Part shown: positions 51,881 through 61,268 of the stretch, piece after piece
How the letters are laid out: every line of letters begins with the position of its first letter
Numbering within the stretch: the stretch's first letter is position 1
Source of the DNA: Persephonella atlantica
GTDB lineage: Bacteria > Aquificota > Aquificia > Aquificales > Hydrogenothermaceae
Assembly: GCF_016617615.1 (NCBI RefSeq)
Contig: NZ_JAACYA010000001.1
Location: forward strand, 806,001 to 870,000
Length of the DNA stretch: 64,000 bases
Direction: 5' to 3'
Notes under the pieces: model-generated
What the model was told of the DNA's origin: nothing
The model's database searches: none
What the model saw: only the letters and a program-made list of their open reading frames with translations
Made by a program: the position numbers and the translations under genes

Positions 51881-53311
51881 ATGGCAGAAGAGATTGATAT
51901 AACACTTCCCCACGACGATCAGACAGAAAGGGCTGTAATCGGTGCACTGTTTCTTGATCCATCTGTGGCTGATCTTGTTTTTAATATACTAAAACCAGAA
52001 GACTTTTTTAATCCAAAACACAGAACAATATACGAATCTATCTTAAATCTGGTTGAAGAAGGTAAAGAGATAGACCCTCTTGTTCTGATAAATTATCTTG
52101 ATCTGAAAGGCAAGTTAGAACGGGCAGGTGGTAAGGCTTACATAGCCCTGATAGGTAACGATGCAGTTCCTCCCAATATAGTAGAAACCCTTGCACACCA
52201 GCTGAAAGAAAAATCTATAGCCAGAAATCTCATATTAGTAGCAAAAAATATTATAGAAAAGTCTAAGAAGGCAAAAGATATAAATCAGCTGATAGAAGAA
52301 GCAGAAACAGAAATATTCAGACTAAATGAAGACAGAGCTGTAACCCATTACTACGAGATTAAAGATGTTATAAAAGAAACATTACGAATAATAAATGAAC
52401 TATCAAAAAAAGAAACAGTAATCACAGGAATTCCATCTGGATTTTATGAAATAGATAAATTAACAACAGGTTTTCATTCTGGAGACCTTATCATAATTGC
52501 AGCAAGACCAGCAATGGGAAAGACATCCTTTGCCCTTTCTATTCTACATAACGTTTCTGTTATTGACAGAAGACCTGCTGCCTTTTTTTCGTTAGAGATG
52601 TCAAAAGAACAGATAGCAATGAGACTCCTTTCACTGGAGACTCGCATAAAACTGAAAGACATAAGGTCAGGTTTCTTAAGCCCTGAAAAGTTAGAAAAAC
52701 TTACTGAAAAAGCAATGGAAATATCACAAGCACCCCTTTATATAGATGACACAGCATCAATATCAATATTAGATTTAAGAGCAAAAGCAAGGAGACTAAA
52801 GAGAGAGAAAAATATACAGCTGATTGTTATCGATTATCTACAGCTTATGCGCTCCCACAGAAGGACAGAAAACAGACAGCAAGAGGTAGCTGAGATATCA
52901 AGAGGGTTGAAAGCTTTAGCAAAAGAGTTAGACATACCAGTCATATCCCTTGCACAGCTTTCAAGACAGGCTGAGATGAGAGCAGACAAAAGGCCTCAGC
53001 TCGCAGACCTAAGAGAAAGTGGCTCTATTGAGCAGGATGCAGACCTTGTGATGTTTATACACAGACCTGAGTACTACAAGAAAAATCCAACTCCAGAGGA
53101 GGAAGGGCTGGCTGAGATAATCATAGCAAAACAGAGGAATGGACCAACAGGTGTTGTAAATCTTGCCTTTGTCAAAGAGATAACAAAATTTGAAAACTTA
53201 GCAAAAACTACGGCTCCCTACATGGAAAAAGAGGAGAATTTAGATGATACAATAGAAGAGAGCTATGACAATCTTGATTTATTAGAGGAAGAGGATATAG
53301 CAGAGATATAA
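51881..53311 (+). CDS. dnaB: Replicative DNA helicase DnaB
   Basis: The 476-residue protein has an N-terminal helical domain, Walker A RPAMGKTSFAL, and the DLRESGSIEQDADLVMFIHRPEYY block. An ATG at 51833 would overlap rplI and include the hairpin, so 51881 (GGTG upstream) is preferred. Confidence 0.96.
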   Translation: MAEEIDITLPHDDQTERAVIGALFLDPSVADLVFNILKPEDFFNPKHRTIYESILNLVEEGKEIDPLVLINYLDLKGKLERAGGKAYIALIGNDAVPPNIVETLAHQLKEKSIARNLILVAKNIIEKSKKAKDINQLIEEAETEIFRLNEDRAVTHYYEIKDVIKETLRIINELSKKETVITGIPSGFYEIDKLTTGFHSGDLIIIAARPAMGKTSFALSILHNVSVIDRRPAAFFSLEMSKEQIAMRLLSLETRIKLKDIRSGFLSPEKLEKLTEKAMEISQAPLYIDDTASISILDLRAKARRLKREKNIQLIVIDYLQLMRSHRRTENRQQEVAEISRGLKALAKELDIPVISLAQLSRQAEMRADKRPQLADLRESGSIEQDADLVMFIHRPEYYKKNPTPEEEGLAEIIIAKQRNGPTGVVNLAFVKEITKFENLAKTTAPYMEKEENLDDTIEESYDNLDLLEEEDIAEI

Positions 53312-54058
53312 ATGGGTAAAATAAAAACATTTGTTGAACATGTTGGAGAGGCAACATTATTACTGGTAAAAACAGTATTGGTTTCTGTAAAAACTCCTCC
53401 AAAAATCAGACATATCCTCAAGTATATGGAAGAGATTGGAGTAACAGCTGCACCACTGATTGCAATAACTGGTTTTTTTACAGGAGGTGTCCTTGTAGTA
53501 GAGACATATCCAACTTTTCACAGGTTCAATGCAGAATTTTTGATAGGAGCTTTAGTCTCTTTATCCCTTGCAAGGGAGCTCTCTCCTGTTTTGGTAGCCC
53601 TTTTAGTAACAGCAAGGAGCGGCTCTGCAATGGCAGCAAATATTGGAACAATGCGCATAACAGAACAGATAGATGCCCTTGAAGTTATGGCAGTTAATCC
53701 ACTCAGATACCTTATAGCTCCAAGGCTATTTGCAGCCCTTATAATGGTTCCAGCCCTAACTATTCTTTCCTATGCTTCGGGACTTTTAGGAGGGTACTTT
53801 GTAGGAACATATCTGTATTCAATCAATCCCTATCTGTTTGTGGAGAAGATGAAAGATTTTACAGAACTTAAGGACATATTTGGTGGGTTGTATAAAGCGT
53901 CTGTATATGCAGTAGTCATAACAACAGTAGCCTGTTATTTTGGATACATAACGAAAGGTGGGGCTGAAGGAGTAGGAAGGTCAACAACAACAGCTGTAGT
54001 TGTTGCATCTGTACTTATTCTCATTTTAGACTATTTCTTAACAGCATTAATATATTAG
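53312..54058 (+). CDS. mlaE: Mla-type ABC permease (MlaE)
   Basis: The 248-residue protein has five to six membrane segments and the MlaE blocks AAPLIAITGFFTGGVLV, LARELSPVLVALLVTARSGSAMAA and MRITEQIDALEVMAV. It belongs to the MCE/Mla lipid transport system; no mlaF or mlaD gene is adjacent. It starts at the base after the dnaB stop. Confidence 0.93.
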   Translation: MGKIKTFVEHVGEATLLLVKTVLVSVKTPPKIRHILKYMEEIGVTAAPLIAITGFFTGGVLVVETYPTFHRFNAEFLIGALVSLSLARELSPVLVALLVTARSGSAMAANIGTMRITEQIDALEVMAVNPLRYLIAPRLFAALIMVPALTILSYASGLLGGYFVGTYLYSINPYLFVEKMKDFTELKDIFGGLYKASVYAVVITTVACYFGYITKGGAEGVGRSTTTAVVVASVLILILDYFLTALIY

Positions 54059-54069
54059 GAGGTAGCATT

Positions 54070-54420
54070 ATGAAAAGATTTCTGGTGGCAGCAGGGCTTA
54101 TTTTTGCAGTTGGCTGTTCGGCTGTTGTGTCTCAGGAAGCACAGAAAAATACAGATTTCACAGCCCACAAAACACCATACGTCAAGCCTGTGATAACAGC
54201 TGAGCAGGCAAAGAAAAAGATTGAAGAGTATATAAAAGGAACAGGAGAAGTATCATCATTTGATGTATGTGAAGGAAACAGATACTACATAGGACAGGTT
54301 TATCTGAAAGGCTATGAAGGGATTAACGTAATCAGGAAAATATATGTTGATAAAATTACCGGAGACATATACCCAACAATGGCTGAAACATTTGATTACT
54401 GTTATATGGTAAAAAAATAA
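54070..54420 (+). CDS. Small lipoprotein with PepSY-like part, unknown function
   Basis: The 116-residue protein has a lipobox (AVGCS) and a beta/alpha domain with ITAEQAKKKIEEYIKGTGEV...YVDKITGDIYPT resembling PepSY. It has two cysteines that could pair. An AGGAGG precedes the ATG. It lies between mlaE and pfkA. Confidence 0.75.
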   Translation: MKRFLVAAGLIFAVGCSAVVSQEAQKNTDFTAHKTPYVKPVITAEQAKKKIEEYIKGTGEVSSFDVCEGNRYYIGQVYLKGYEGINVIRKIYVDKITGDIYPTMAETFDYCYMVKK

Positions 54421-54421
54421 A

Positions 54422-55396
54422 ATGAAAAGAATTGCCGTTCTGACCAGCGGGGGCGACGCCCCCGGCTTGAATGCTTGCATAAGGGCTGTTGTCAGAGCAG
54501 GACATTACTATAACTTAGAAGTAATTGGCGTTAAAAGGGGATTTAAGGGACTTATAGAGAAAGAGTTTATCAATCTATCTCCAAGAGATGTAAGCCAGAT
54601 TATAAATAGAGGAGGAACTGTTCTCCTGTCTGCCAGAGAGGAAAGGTTTCATCAGTACCAGTACAGAAAAATTGCAGCACAAAATCTGAGAGATGAAAAG
54701 ATTGATGCCCTCTTTGTAATAGGAGGAAACGGCAGTTTTCAGGGAGCTTATCTTTTAGTTAAAGAGTTCGGTATTCCTGTTATCGGGATACCAAAAACCA
54801 TTGATAACGATACATACGGCACAGAATACACAATAGGTTTTGATACAGCAGTTAATAACGCAGTTCAGGCAATAGACAAAATCAGAGACACATCTATGTC
54901 CCACGAAAGGGTGTTCGTAATTGAGGTGATGGGAAGAAAAAGCGGATTTATAGCCCTGTCAGCCGGGATAGCAACGGGAGCAGACGTTACACTTATTCCA
55001 GAGTATCCATTTCCTATGCATGTTATCGTTGATTCTATTCTTCAGGCAAGGAAAAGGGGAAAACATTTCTCTATTGTTATTGTTGCAGAAGGAGTTGCAT
55101 CAGGTAAGGATATTGCACAGATTCTATCTGAAAAGTTAAAACCATACGATTTCGGAGGAGTAAGATACTCTGTGTTAGGATACATACAGAGAGGGGGAAG
55201 TCCTACAGCATACGACAGGATAATAGCATCACGGTTTGGCGTATTTGCCGTTGAACAGTTTGTAAAAGGAAAAGAAAATATAATGGTTGCTTTAGAAAAT
55301 GGCAAAGTGGTGGAAAAACCTTTAGAAGTGTCCTTTGGCAAAATAAAAAAACCAGACCTTTCAGATTTTGAACTAAATAACATACTGACTCTTTAA
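54422..55396 (+). CDS. pfkA: 6-phosphofructokinase, mixed active-site type
   Basis: The 324-residue protein has LTSGGDAPGLN, GGNGS at 101-105 and IPKTIDND at 123-130. Gly104 fits ATP-type enzymes, but Lys125 (position 124 in E. coli, where ATP-type enzymes have Gly) fits PPi-type or Streptomyces-like enzymes, and Asn103 replaces the usual Asp. The donor cannot be assigned by sequence. It starts 1 bp after the preceding lipoprotein stop. Confidence 0.9.
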   Translation: MKRIAVLTSGGDAPGLNACIRAVVRAGHYYNLEVIGVKRGFKGLIEKEFINLSPRDVSQIINRGGTVLLSAREERFHQYQYRKIAAQNLRDEKIDALFVIGGNGSFQGAYLLVKEFGIPVIGIPKTIDNDTYGTEYTIGFDTAVNNAVQAIDKIRDTSMSHERVFVIEVMGRKSGFIALSAGIATGADVTLIPEYPFPMHVIVDSILQARKRGKHFSIVIVAEGVASGKDIAQILSEKLKPYDFGGVRYSVLGYIQRGGSPTAYDRIIASRFGVFAVEQFVKGKENIMVALENGKVVEKPLEVSFGKIKKPDLSDFELNNILTL

Positions 55397-55397
55397 G

Positions 55398-55673
55398 ATG
55401 GAAATAACAGAAGTTAAGATTTATCCATTTGATACCAGCAGTATAGGCGGTAGAGTAAGGGCTGTTGCTGATATTACCATAAACAACACCTTAGTGATAA
55501 AAGGTATAAAGGTGATAGAATCTAAACATGGTGGACTGTTTATATCTTTTCCCAAAAAGGTCAGCTCTAAAGGAACGTACGTAGACATAGTTCAGTCCCT
55601 TGACAGTGAGTTCACAGAAAAGGTAAGAAGAGCTGTGGTAGATAAATACAAAGAGATAATGGGCATTACTTGA
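55398..55673 (+). CDS. spoVG: SpoVG-family protein
   Basis: The 91-residue protein matches Spo[27 protein letters not shown]. SpoVG is an RNA/DNA-binding regulator. It is 1 bp after pfkA and overlaps the convergent surE by 8 bp. Confidence 0.92.
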   Translation: MEITEVKIYPFDTSSIGGRVRAVADITINNTLVIKGIKVIESKHGGLFISFPKKVSSKGTYVDIVQSLDSEFTEKVRRAVVDKYKEIMGIT

Positions 55674-56439
55674 GCTCTAAAAATCCAAACTTCTCCATAA
55701 TCTCTATTCCCCTGTAATCTGTCAGGTCAAGTCTTATAGGTGTTATAGAAACAAATCCCTCCTTTACAGCAGTATAATCTGTTCCTTTCTCACACTCCTC
55801 TTCTAATGCCTCTTCTCCACCTATCCAGTAGTAAACCTCTTTTGAAGGGGATATATACTTTTTTATCTCTTCCCTGTATGCACTCCTTCCCTGACGGGTC
55901 AAAAGAAATCCTCTTACTTTTTCCACAGGAATGTTTGGAAATGTAACATTGAGGAAAACTTTATCTGGCAGTCCTTTATGTAAAATCTGTCTTATTATCT
56001 TTACTGCCATCTTAGACATCCCATAAAAGTCTGGGTTTTTTGAAGACGCTGGTGAAAATGCAACAGAAGGAATACCAAGCATCGTTCCCTCCCTTGCTGC
56101 TCCAACAGTCCCAGAGTAAAAGATATCGTTACCCAGATTGGGTCCCGTGTTGATACCAGCAACAAGTATATCAGGTGCTCTGCCCTCAAGTATTACATGG
56201 TAACCTAAATGGACACAGTCAGCAGGTGTTCCATCAACAATGTAATAAAAATTTTCTTCTAATTTTTCTATCTTTAGAGGTCTTGTAAATGTGAGAGAAT
56301 GGCTGGAGCCAGACATATTCCTGTCTGGTGTAACGGTTACAACATTATATCCCTCTTCCAGTAGTCTTTCTCTTATTGCCTTCAAGCCTTCTGACTGGTA
56401 GCCGTCGTCATTGACCAGTAAAACTCTGTATTTTTCCAT
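55666..56439 (-). CDS. surE: 5'/3'-nucleotidase SurE
   Basis: The 257-residue protein has [11 protein letters not shown], the [10 protein letters not shown] block and [24 protein letters not shown]. It dephosphorylates nucleotides. ATG 56439 with AGGAGAGG upstream is preferred over an upstream in-frame ATG. Confidence 0.94.
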   Translation of the reverse strand: MEKYRVLLVNDDGYQSEGLKAIRERLLEEGYNVVTVTPDRNMSGSSHSLTFTRPLKIEKLEENFYYIVDGTPADCVHLGYHVILEGRAPDILVAGINTGPNLGNDIFYSGTVGAAREGTMLGIPSVAFSPASSKNPDFYGMSKMAVKIIRQILHKGLPDKVFLNVTFPNIPVEKVRGFLLTRQGRSAYREEIKKYISPSKEVYYWIGGEEALEEECEKGTDYTAVKEGFVSITPIRLDLTDYRGIEIMEKFGFLELK

Positions 56440-56493
56440 TATCCTCTCCTTTTTATAGAGCAACAATATTATATAAAATTATTTCCCTTCTTA

Positions 56494-56525
56494 TGGTAAA
56501 CTAATCAGAAAAATAAGGTTAACGA
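56494..56525 (+). promoter_or_regulatory. Putative BirA operator upstream of bioB
   Basis: TGGTAAACT (56494-56502) and GGTTAACGA (56517-56525) are two half-sites with a 14-bp spacer, matching the BirA consensus TTGTWAACC-N14-16-GGTTWACAA at 7/9 and 8/9 positions. The right half lies 7 bp before the bioB ATG. Confidence 0.65.
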
Positions 56526-56532
56526 GGAAGAG

Positions 56533-57540
56533 ATGGAATTTATAAAAAATCTTGCTGATAGAGTTCTAAGTGGAGAAAAGCTTACAAAAGAAGAAGGATT
56601 AAAAATATTAAACACCCCTGATGAACTCCTTGAAGAGCTGATAAATCAGGCATCTAAGGTAAGGGAAACAGTATTTAAAAATGAGGTAGAGTTCTGCTGT
56701 CTGATAAATGCAAAAAATGGAGCCTGCACAGAAGACTGCTCCTTCTGTGCCCAATCTTCAAAATACCCAACTCCAATAAATGCATACCCTCTTGTTCCTA
56801 AAGAAGAGATGATAGAAGGAGCATTAAAAGCTGTATCCATAAAAGCCAATAGATACTGCATAGTAACCAGTGGAAGAAGAGCAACAAAAGAAGAAGTTCA
56901 GCAGATAGCTGAAGCAGTCAAAGAGATAACAGAAAATATACCCGTTAAGGTGTGTGTATCCATTGGCAGTGTGGACGAAGAAGATCTGAAAGCTTTGAAA
57001 GAAGCTGGCGTTGAAAGGGTGAACCACAACCTTGAAACTTCAGAAAGATTCTTTCCTAACATTGTCACAACTCATCCGTGGAGGGAGAGATACGAAACGA
57101 TAAAAAAAGTGCAGGAAGTAGGGCTTTCTACTTGCTGTGGTGGTATTTTTGGAGTAGGGGAAACAGACGAAGATATTGTTGACCTTGCCATAACATACAG
57201 GGAGCTTGGTGTCGACTCTATTCCTCTAAACTTTCTTATACCTATACCAGGAACACCTTTAGAAAAAAGCAGCAGTATGACTCCCCAAAAAGCACTGAAA
57301 ATACTTGCCCTTTTCAAGCTGTTTAATCCCGAAGCAGAGATAAGACTGTGCGGAGGCAGAGAGATAAACCTGAGGGAATATCACGAGGTTGCTATGGAGA
57401 TAGCAAACTGTCTGATGGCTGGAGGATACCTTACAAGGGCAGGCAGACCACCAGGAAAAGACGAAGAAATGATAAAAAAGCTGGGGAGAAAACTGATAAC
57501 GAAAAGAGAAGAGTTTTCTAAAAAGAGAGTGGAGGTCTGA
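56533..57540 (+). CDS. bioB: Biotin synthase
   Basis: The 335-residue protein has the radical SAM motif C65xxxC69xxC72 (CTEDCSFCAQ) and the further [2Fe-2S] cysteines and Arg of BioB. It inserts sulfur into dethiobiotin. GAGGAAGAG precedes the ATG. It is probably under BirA control. Confidence 0.96.
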   Translation: MEFIKNLADRVLSGEKLTKEEGLKILNTPDELLEELINQASKVRETVFKNEVEFCCLINAKNGACTEDCSFCAQSSKYPTPINAYPLVPKEEMIEGALKAVSIKANRYCIVTSGRRATKEEVQQIAEAVKEITENIPVKVCVSIGSVDEEDLKALKEAGVERVNHNLETSERFFPNIVTTHPWRERYETIKKVQEVGLSTCCGGIFGVGETDEDIVDLAITYRELGVDSIPLNFLIPIPGTPLEKSSSMTPQKALKILALFKLFNPEAEIRLCGGREINLREYHEVAMEIANCLMAGGYLTRAGRPPGKDEEMIKKLGRKLITKREEFSKKRVEV

Positions 57541-58482
57541 TTGAGTATATTAATAACGGGAGGTGCAGGGTTTATAGGTTCCCATTTAGTAGAAGAGCTG
57601 ATAAAAAGAGACGAAGAGATTGTTGTATTGGATGACCTCTCTTCTGGAAAGATTGAGAACATACCAGAATCTGATAAGGTGATATTTATTGAAGGAAGTA
57701 TCACAGACAGGAAGCTGCTCAGGGAACTTTTCAGTTTTTACAATTTTTCCTCTGTTTTTCATCTTGCTGCTGTTCCATCTGTTGTTAAGTCTGTAGAAAA
57801 TCCAGTTGAAACTCATCATGTAAACTGTGACGGAACTATATACCTTTTAGAAGAAATTAAAAGTACAGATGCCGTTTTTGTTTTTGCTTCATCTGCAGCA
57901 GTTTATGGAGACTATCTGAAAAATCCCAAAAAGGAAGATATGCCTGTTAATCCTTTAACTCCGTATGCCGTTGATAAGTATGCCTCAGAAAGATACACAC
58001 TAAACAGCTATACCCTCTATGGAACAAAAAGTGTAGCCTTAAGATTTTTTAACGTCTATGGGGAAAGACAGGACCCATCCTCCCCATACTCTGGTGTTAT
58101 ATCAATATTTATAGACAGAATAAAAAGATTTATGAAGGGAGAAAAAACGGAGATTATTATTTATGGAGACGGCAAACAGACAAGAGACTTTATATACGTT
58201 AAAGATGTTGTAAAAGCAATGCTTCTTGTTTATAAAAATGAAAAAGCATACGGGAATGTGTTTAATGTGGGAACAGGCAGCTCTGCTTCACTTCTTGAGC
58301 TTCTTGAAATATTGAAAGACATTACAGGTAAAATCCCGCCGGTAAAATTCGCCCCAGAGAGGAAAGGAGACATAAAACATTCCTGTGCAGATATATCAAA
58401 AATAGAAGAGATAGGATTTAGGCCTGACTACTCCTTAAAAGAAGGGCTGAAAAAACTGCTAAAGTACGAAGAAATTATTTAA
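57541..58482 (+). CDS. NAD-dependent sugar epimerase (GalE-like)
   Basis: The 313-residue protein is an extended SDR with GGAGFIGSH, SSAAVYGD and the YAVDK YxxxK catalytic pair. It resembles UDP-glucose/UDP-GlcNAc 4-epimerases, which could feed the exopolysaccharide genes that follow. TTG start at 57541. It overlaps the convergent gene by 4 bp. Confidence 0.9.
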   Translation: MSILITGGAGFIGSHLVEELIKRDEEIVVLDDLSSGKIENIPESDKVIFIEGSITDRKLLRELFSFYNFSSVFHLAAVPSVVKSVENPVETHHVNCDGTIYLLEEIKSTDAVFVFASSAAVYGDYLKNPKKEDMPVNPLTPYAVDKYASERYTLNSYTLYGTKSVALRFFNVYGERQDPSSPYSGVISIFIDRIKRFMKGEKTEIIIYGDGKQTRDFIYVKDVVKAMLLVYKNEKAYGNVFNVGTGSSASLLELLEILKDITGKIPPVKFAPERKGDIKHSCADISKIEEIGFRPDYSLKEGLKKLLKYEEII

Positions 58483-61268
58483 AACCACAATCTGTAGTTT
58501 ATAAATATCTCTCTTATGTAATCGTTTGTTCCCTGCATTCCCTGAAAGTATCTGAGACCTCCACTTATGTGGTCTTGCTGGAATATATGTCCTCCTATCC
58601 CTATTTCCATACCAAAACCTGTTCCTGTTATACAGTTATAAAAAACAGTTCCACTGAAAAAGGGTCTGAACAGACCTGTATAGTAGTATTTATGTTCATA
58701 CCCAAAGGAAAAATCAACTCCTGATTCACAGTAATTCTCAGGCAATACATCAGGATTGTAATGCTTTGAAATACTGTTTATTATTCCTTTTTCAGCTTTT
58801 TCGTGGAAAACACCAAATCCTGTGTAAACACCAAAGGTAAAATCTGGATAACCAACACGGAGTTTATAGTACGACCTTCCCGTAAAGACAGTTCCACTGC
58901 CTAAACTGTCTCCGTTTGCAGTTTTATACTTTGAAAAATCAATATCTCCTTCAAAAAACAGCCTTTCTCCTATTCTAAAATTAAGATAAGGATTTATGTA
59001 GTCTTTTAAACCACCGTAAAACAGATAAACAGTTTCATCTGCTCTCTGGGAAAGGCCTGTATTCATTCCTAATCTCAGTCTGTTATAGATATAAGTTTCC
59101 AAACTGGCAAAAAATCCTGCTGAACTACTCAGACCGTCAAGATAAGAAATTCCAAACTCATACCTGTATTTACTTAGATTACGACCAAAAGATAGCTTAA
59201 GATCACTGTAGTTTGATGGAAGATTTGTAAATATATTCCCGTTTTTAGATAGAGTAATATCATTGTCAGCTGAAAACTTTATGAAGTAATTCTTCTTTAT
59301 GTATTTTTTTATAAAAAAACTGTTCCTTAAGAAAGCATTTTTTTCCCTGTCCCTCAAAAGATTAGAAAATTCCACAGATGAGTTATTCTCCATAATAATG
59401 TCCCTCATCTGTTTGTAAAGAAGGGCATCATTCCTGTTTTCTTCCAAACCCCTAAAAGCCAGTTCCTGAGAAAAATTAACTCTTCCCACCCTTAATGCTC
59501 CCTCAACCCTGTCTCTTATAGGAAGTCTGTAAAGAGAGTGCTTTAAAAGGGTGTTTATCTTATATCTGTCATAGTTTGTTAGATAAACATTGAGAAGCAT
59601 CCATGGTTCTGCCTTTCTAAGTCTCATCAGAATATACTCTGCAGGCTGGGGCTGGTTTCTCACAAGTAGCCACGTTATTTTAAGCTTATAATATTCATCC
59701 TGTTTTAAAATTCTTTTTGCTATTGAAAGCAGTTTTTCTACATGTTCTCCAGCTTCAAAATAAAAGGACAGATATAAAAAGTTCTTTAGAAACTCTTTGT
59801 CTTTCAGCTTTTCTGGGTATGCAATAATCTCCCTTTTCATAACTTTGTATGCTTTCCATCTGTAGCTCTCAGCTCTCTCTTCGTCGCCTGATAAATACAG
59901 AACTTCAGCAAATAACATTAAAACATCAGGATTATCAGGATTTTCTTTTAAAAGCTCTGCCACAAGAGGAAGTGCAGCAGAGGAGTTCTGGATTGTAACA
60001 TAGCCGGCAACTAATACTGCATTAAGAGCTCTATTTTTATTTTCTATACCTCTGAACCTCTTTAAATACAGCTTTAACCTTTTTATGTCCTGATGCTCTA
60101 TTAACATCCACAGAAAGGAAACTATAATGTCATTGTTTTCAGGGAAAATCTTTAAAGCTCTTTCGTAAGCATCAACAGCTCTCTGATAGCTTCCAATCTT
60201 TTCAAGGGAAGAACTGTAATAAACCCACAGATAGGGATACCTGTTCAGTGTATATTTCTTATCTTCTTTGAGATTTTCTACTAAGTGTATTATCTTTTTG
60301 TATTTTTTCATTCTGTAAAGTGAATCTAAAGTGTAGTATAGAAAAACTTCTTTTTTGTATCTTTTCCATCCCTCATAGGACAGTCTGTATATCTCTTCGT
60401 AATTTTTTCTACCCTGAGATGTTAGATACAGTACAACCCTCTCGTAATCTACATCCCTTCCCTTTCCTGTGTTTATCAACTTTTTTGAAGCATAAAAGCT
60501 ACTCCTGAAATCTCCAATTCCCCACCCAATGTCTGATACAAGTTTCCAGTAAGAAACATCATCATCAGGGACGGAACTTTTAAACTGGAGTAAAATGTTA
60601 AGGCTATCCCTATATCTTTTTTTCTGATACAGCATTTTTGATAGATAAACAGCATACCTGTAATCCAACTTACCTATTCGTTCTAAATAATCTAAATTTC
60701 TGTAAGCCTCCTTTAGCTGACCAATCAGAAGCTCTATTCTTATAATTTCTTTCAAGTATTTTACATCTTTATACTTTCTGTATAGGTTTTTCAAAAGATT
60801 TAAAGCCTTTTCTGGCTCTCCAAGTAGTTCATAAATCTGGACAAGGATCTTCCATCTATTTATTTTTCCTGATTGTATCTCTTCTTCCATCAGCTTTTTC
60901 GCAACATGATACTTTCTGAGCTGAAGAGAAAGTTTTATTATCTTATCTCTCAGCTTTTCTTCTTTATCTAAACTGTACAGTCTTAAATAATATTTCAGAG
61001 CTTCCTCCGGTTTGCTGAGCCACAGGGATAAATCTCCTGCCTTCCTGAGCCAGAACTTGCTACTGGGGAACAATTTCACTCCCTTCTTTGCAACCCTGTA
61101 GGCATTTTTAAGGTCTTTACTCCATAAAAAAGAGTTAAGCATCATCTTGAGGAGTTCTTCATCTGCCTTTTTTTCTACACTGCCAGCAGATTTCTTCTCA
61201 GCTTCTACGTCTGTAAAAAAACCCATCAACAATGCTGAAATCAGGAAAAGCAAAAACACCTTTTTCAT
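58479..61268 (-). CDS. PelB-like TPR protein with outer-membrane barrel
   Basis: The 929-residue protein has a Sec signal (to about residue 23), a long run of TPR-like helical repeats (about residues 35-650) and a C-terminal beta-barrel (about 690-929) ending in RLWF. This is the domain plan of PelB, the outer-membrane Pel polysaccharide porin. It overlaps the preceding TPR gene by 4 bp. The exact polymer is unknown. Confidence 0.75.
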   Translation of the reverse strand: MKKVFLLFLISALLMGFFTDVEAEKKSAGSVEKKADEELLKMMLNSFLWSKDLKNAYRVAKKGVKLFPSSKFWLRKAGDLSLWLSKPEEALKYYLRLYSLDKEEKLRDKIIKLSLQLRKYHVAKKLMEEEIQSGKINRWKILVQIYELLGEPEKALNLLKNLYRKYKDVKYLKEIIRIELLIGQLKEAYRNLDYLERIGKLDYRYAVYLSKMLYQKKRYRDSLNILLQFKSSVPDDDVSYWKLVSDIGWGIGDFRSSFYASKKLINTGKGRDVDYERVVLYLTSQGRKNYEEIYRLSYEGWKRYKKEVFLYYTLDSLYRMKKYKKIIHLVENLKEDKKYTLNRYPYLWVYYSSSLEKIGSYQRAVDAYERALKIFPENNDIIVSFLWMLIEHQDIKRLKLYLKRFRGIENKNRALNAVLVAGYVTIQNSSAALPLVAELLKENPDNPDVLMLFAEVLYLSGDEERAESYRWKAYKVMKREIIAYPEKLKDKEFLKNFLYLSFYFEAGEHVEKLLSIAKRILKQDEYYKLKITWLLVRNQPQPAEYILMRLRKAEPWMLLNVYLTNYDRYKINTLLKHSLYRLPIRDRVEGALRVGRVNFSQELAFRGLEENRNDALLYKQMRDIIMENNSSVEFSNLLRDREKNAFLRNSFFIKKYIKKNYFIKFSADNDITLSKNGNIFTNLPSNYSDLKLSFGRNLSKYRYEFGISYLDGLSSSAGFFASLETYIYNRLRLGMNTGLSQRADETVYLFYGGLKDYINPYLNFRIGERLFFEGDIDFSKYKTANGDSLGSGTVFTGRSYYKLRVGYPDFTFGVYTGFGVFHEKAEKGIINSISKHYNPDVLPENYCESGVDFSFGYEHKYYYTGLFRPFFSGTVFYNCITGTGFGMEIGIGGHIFQQDHISGGLRYFQGMQGTNDYIREIFINYRLWF

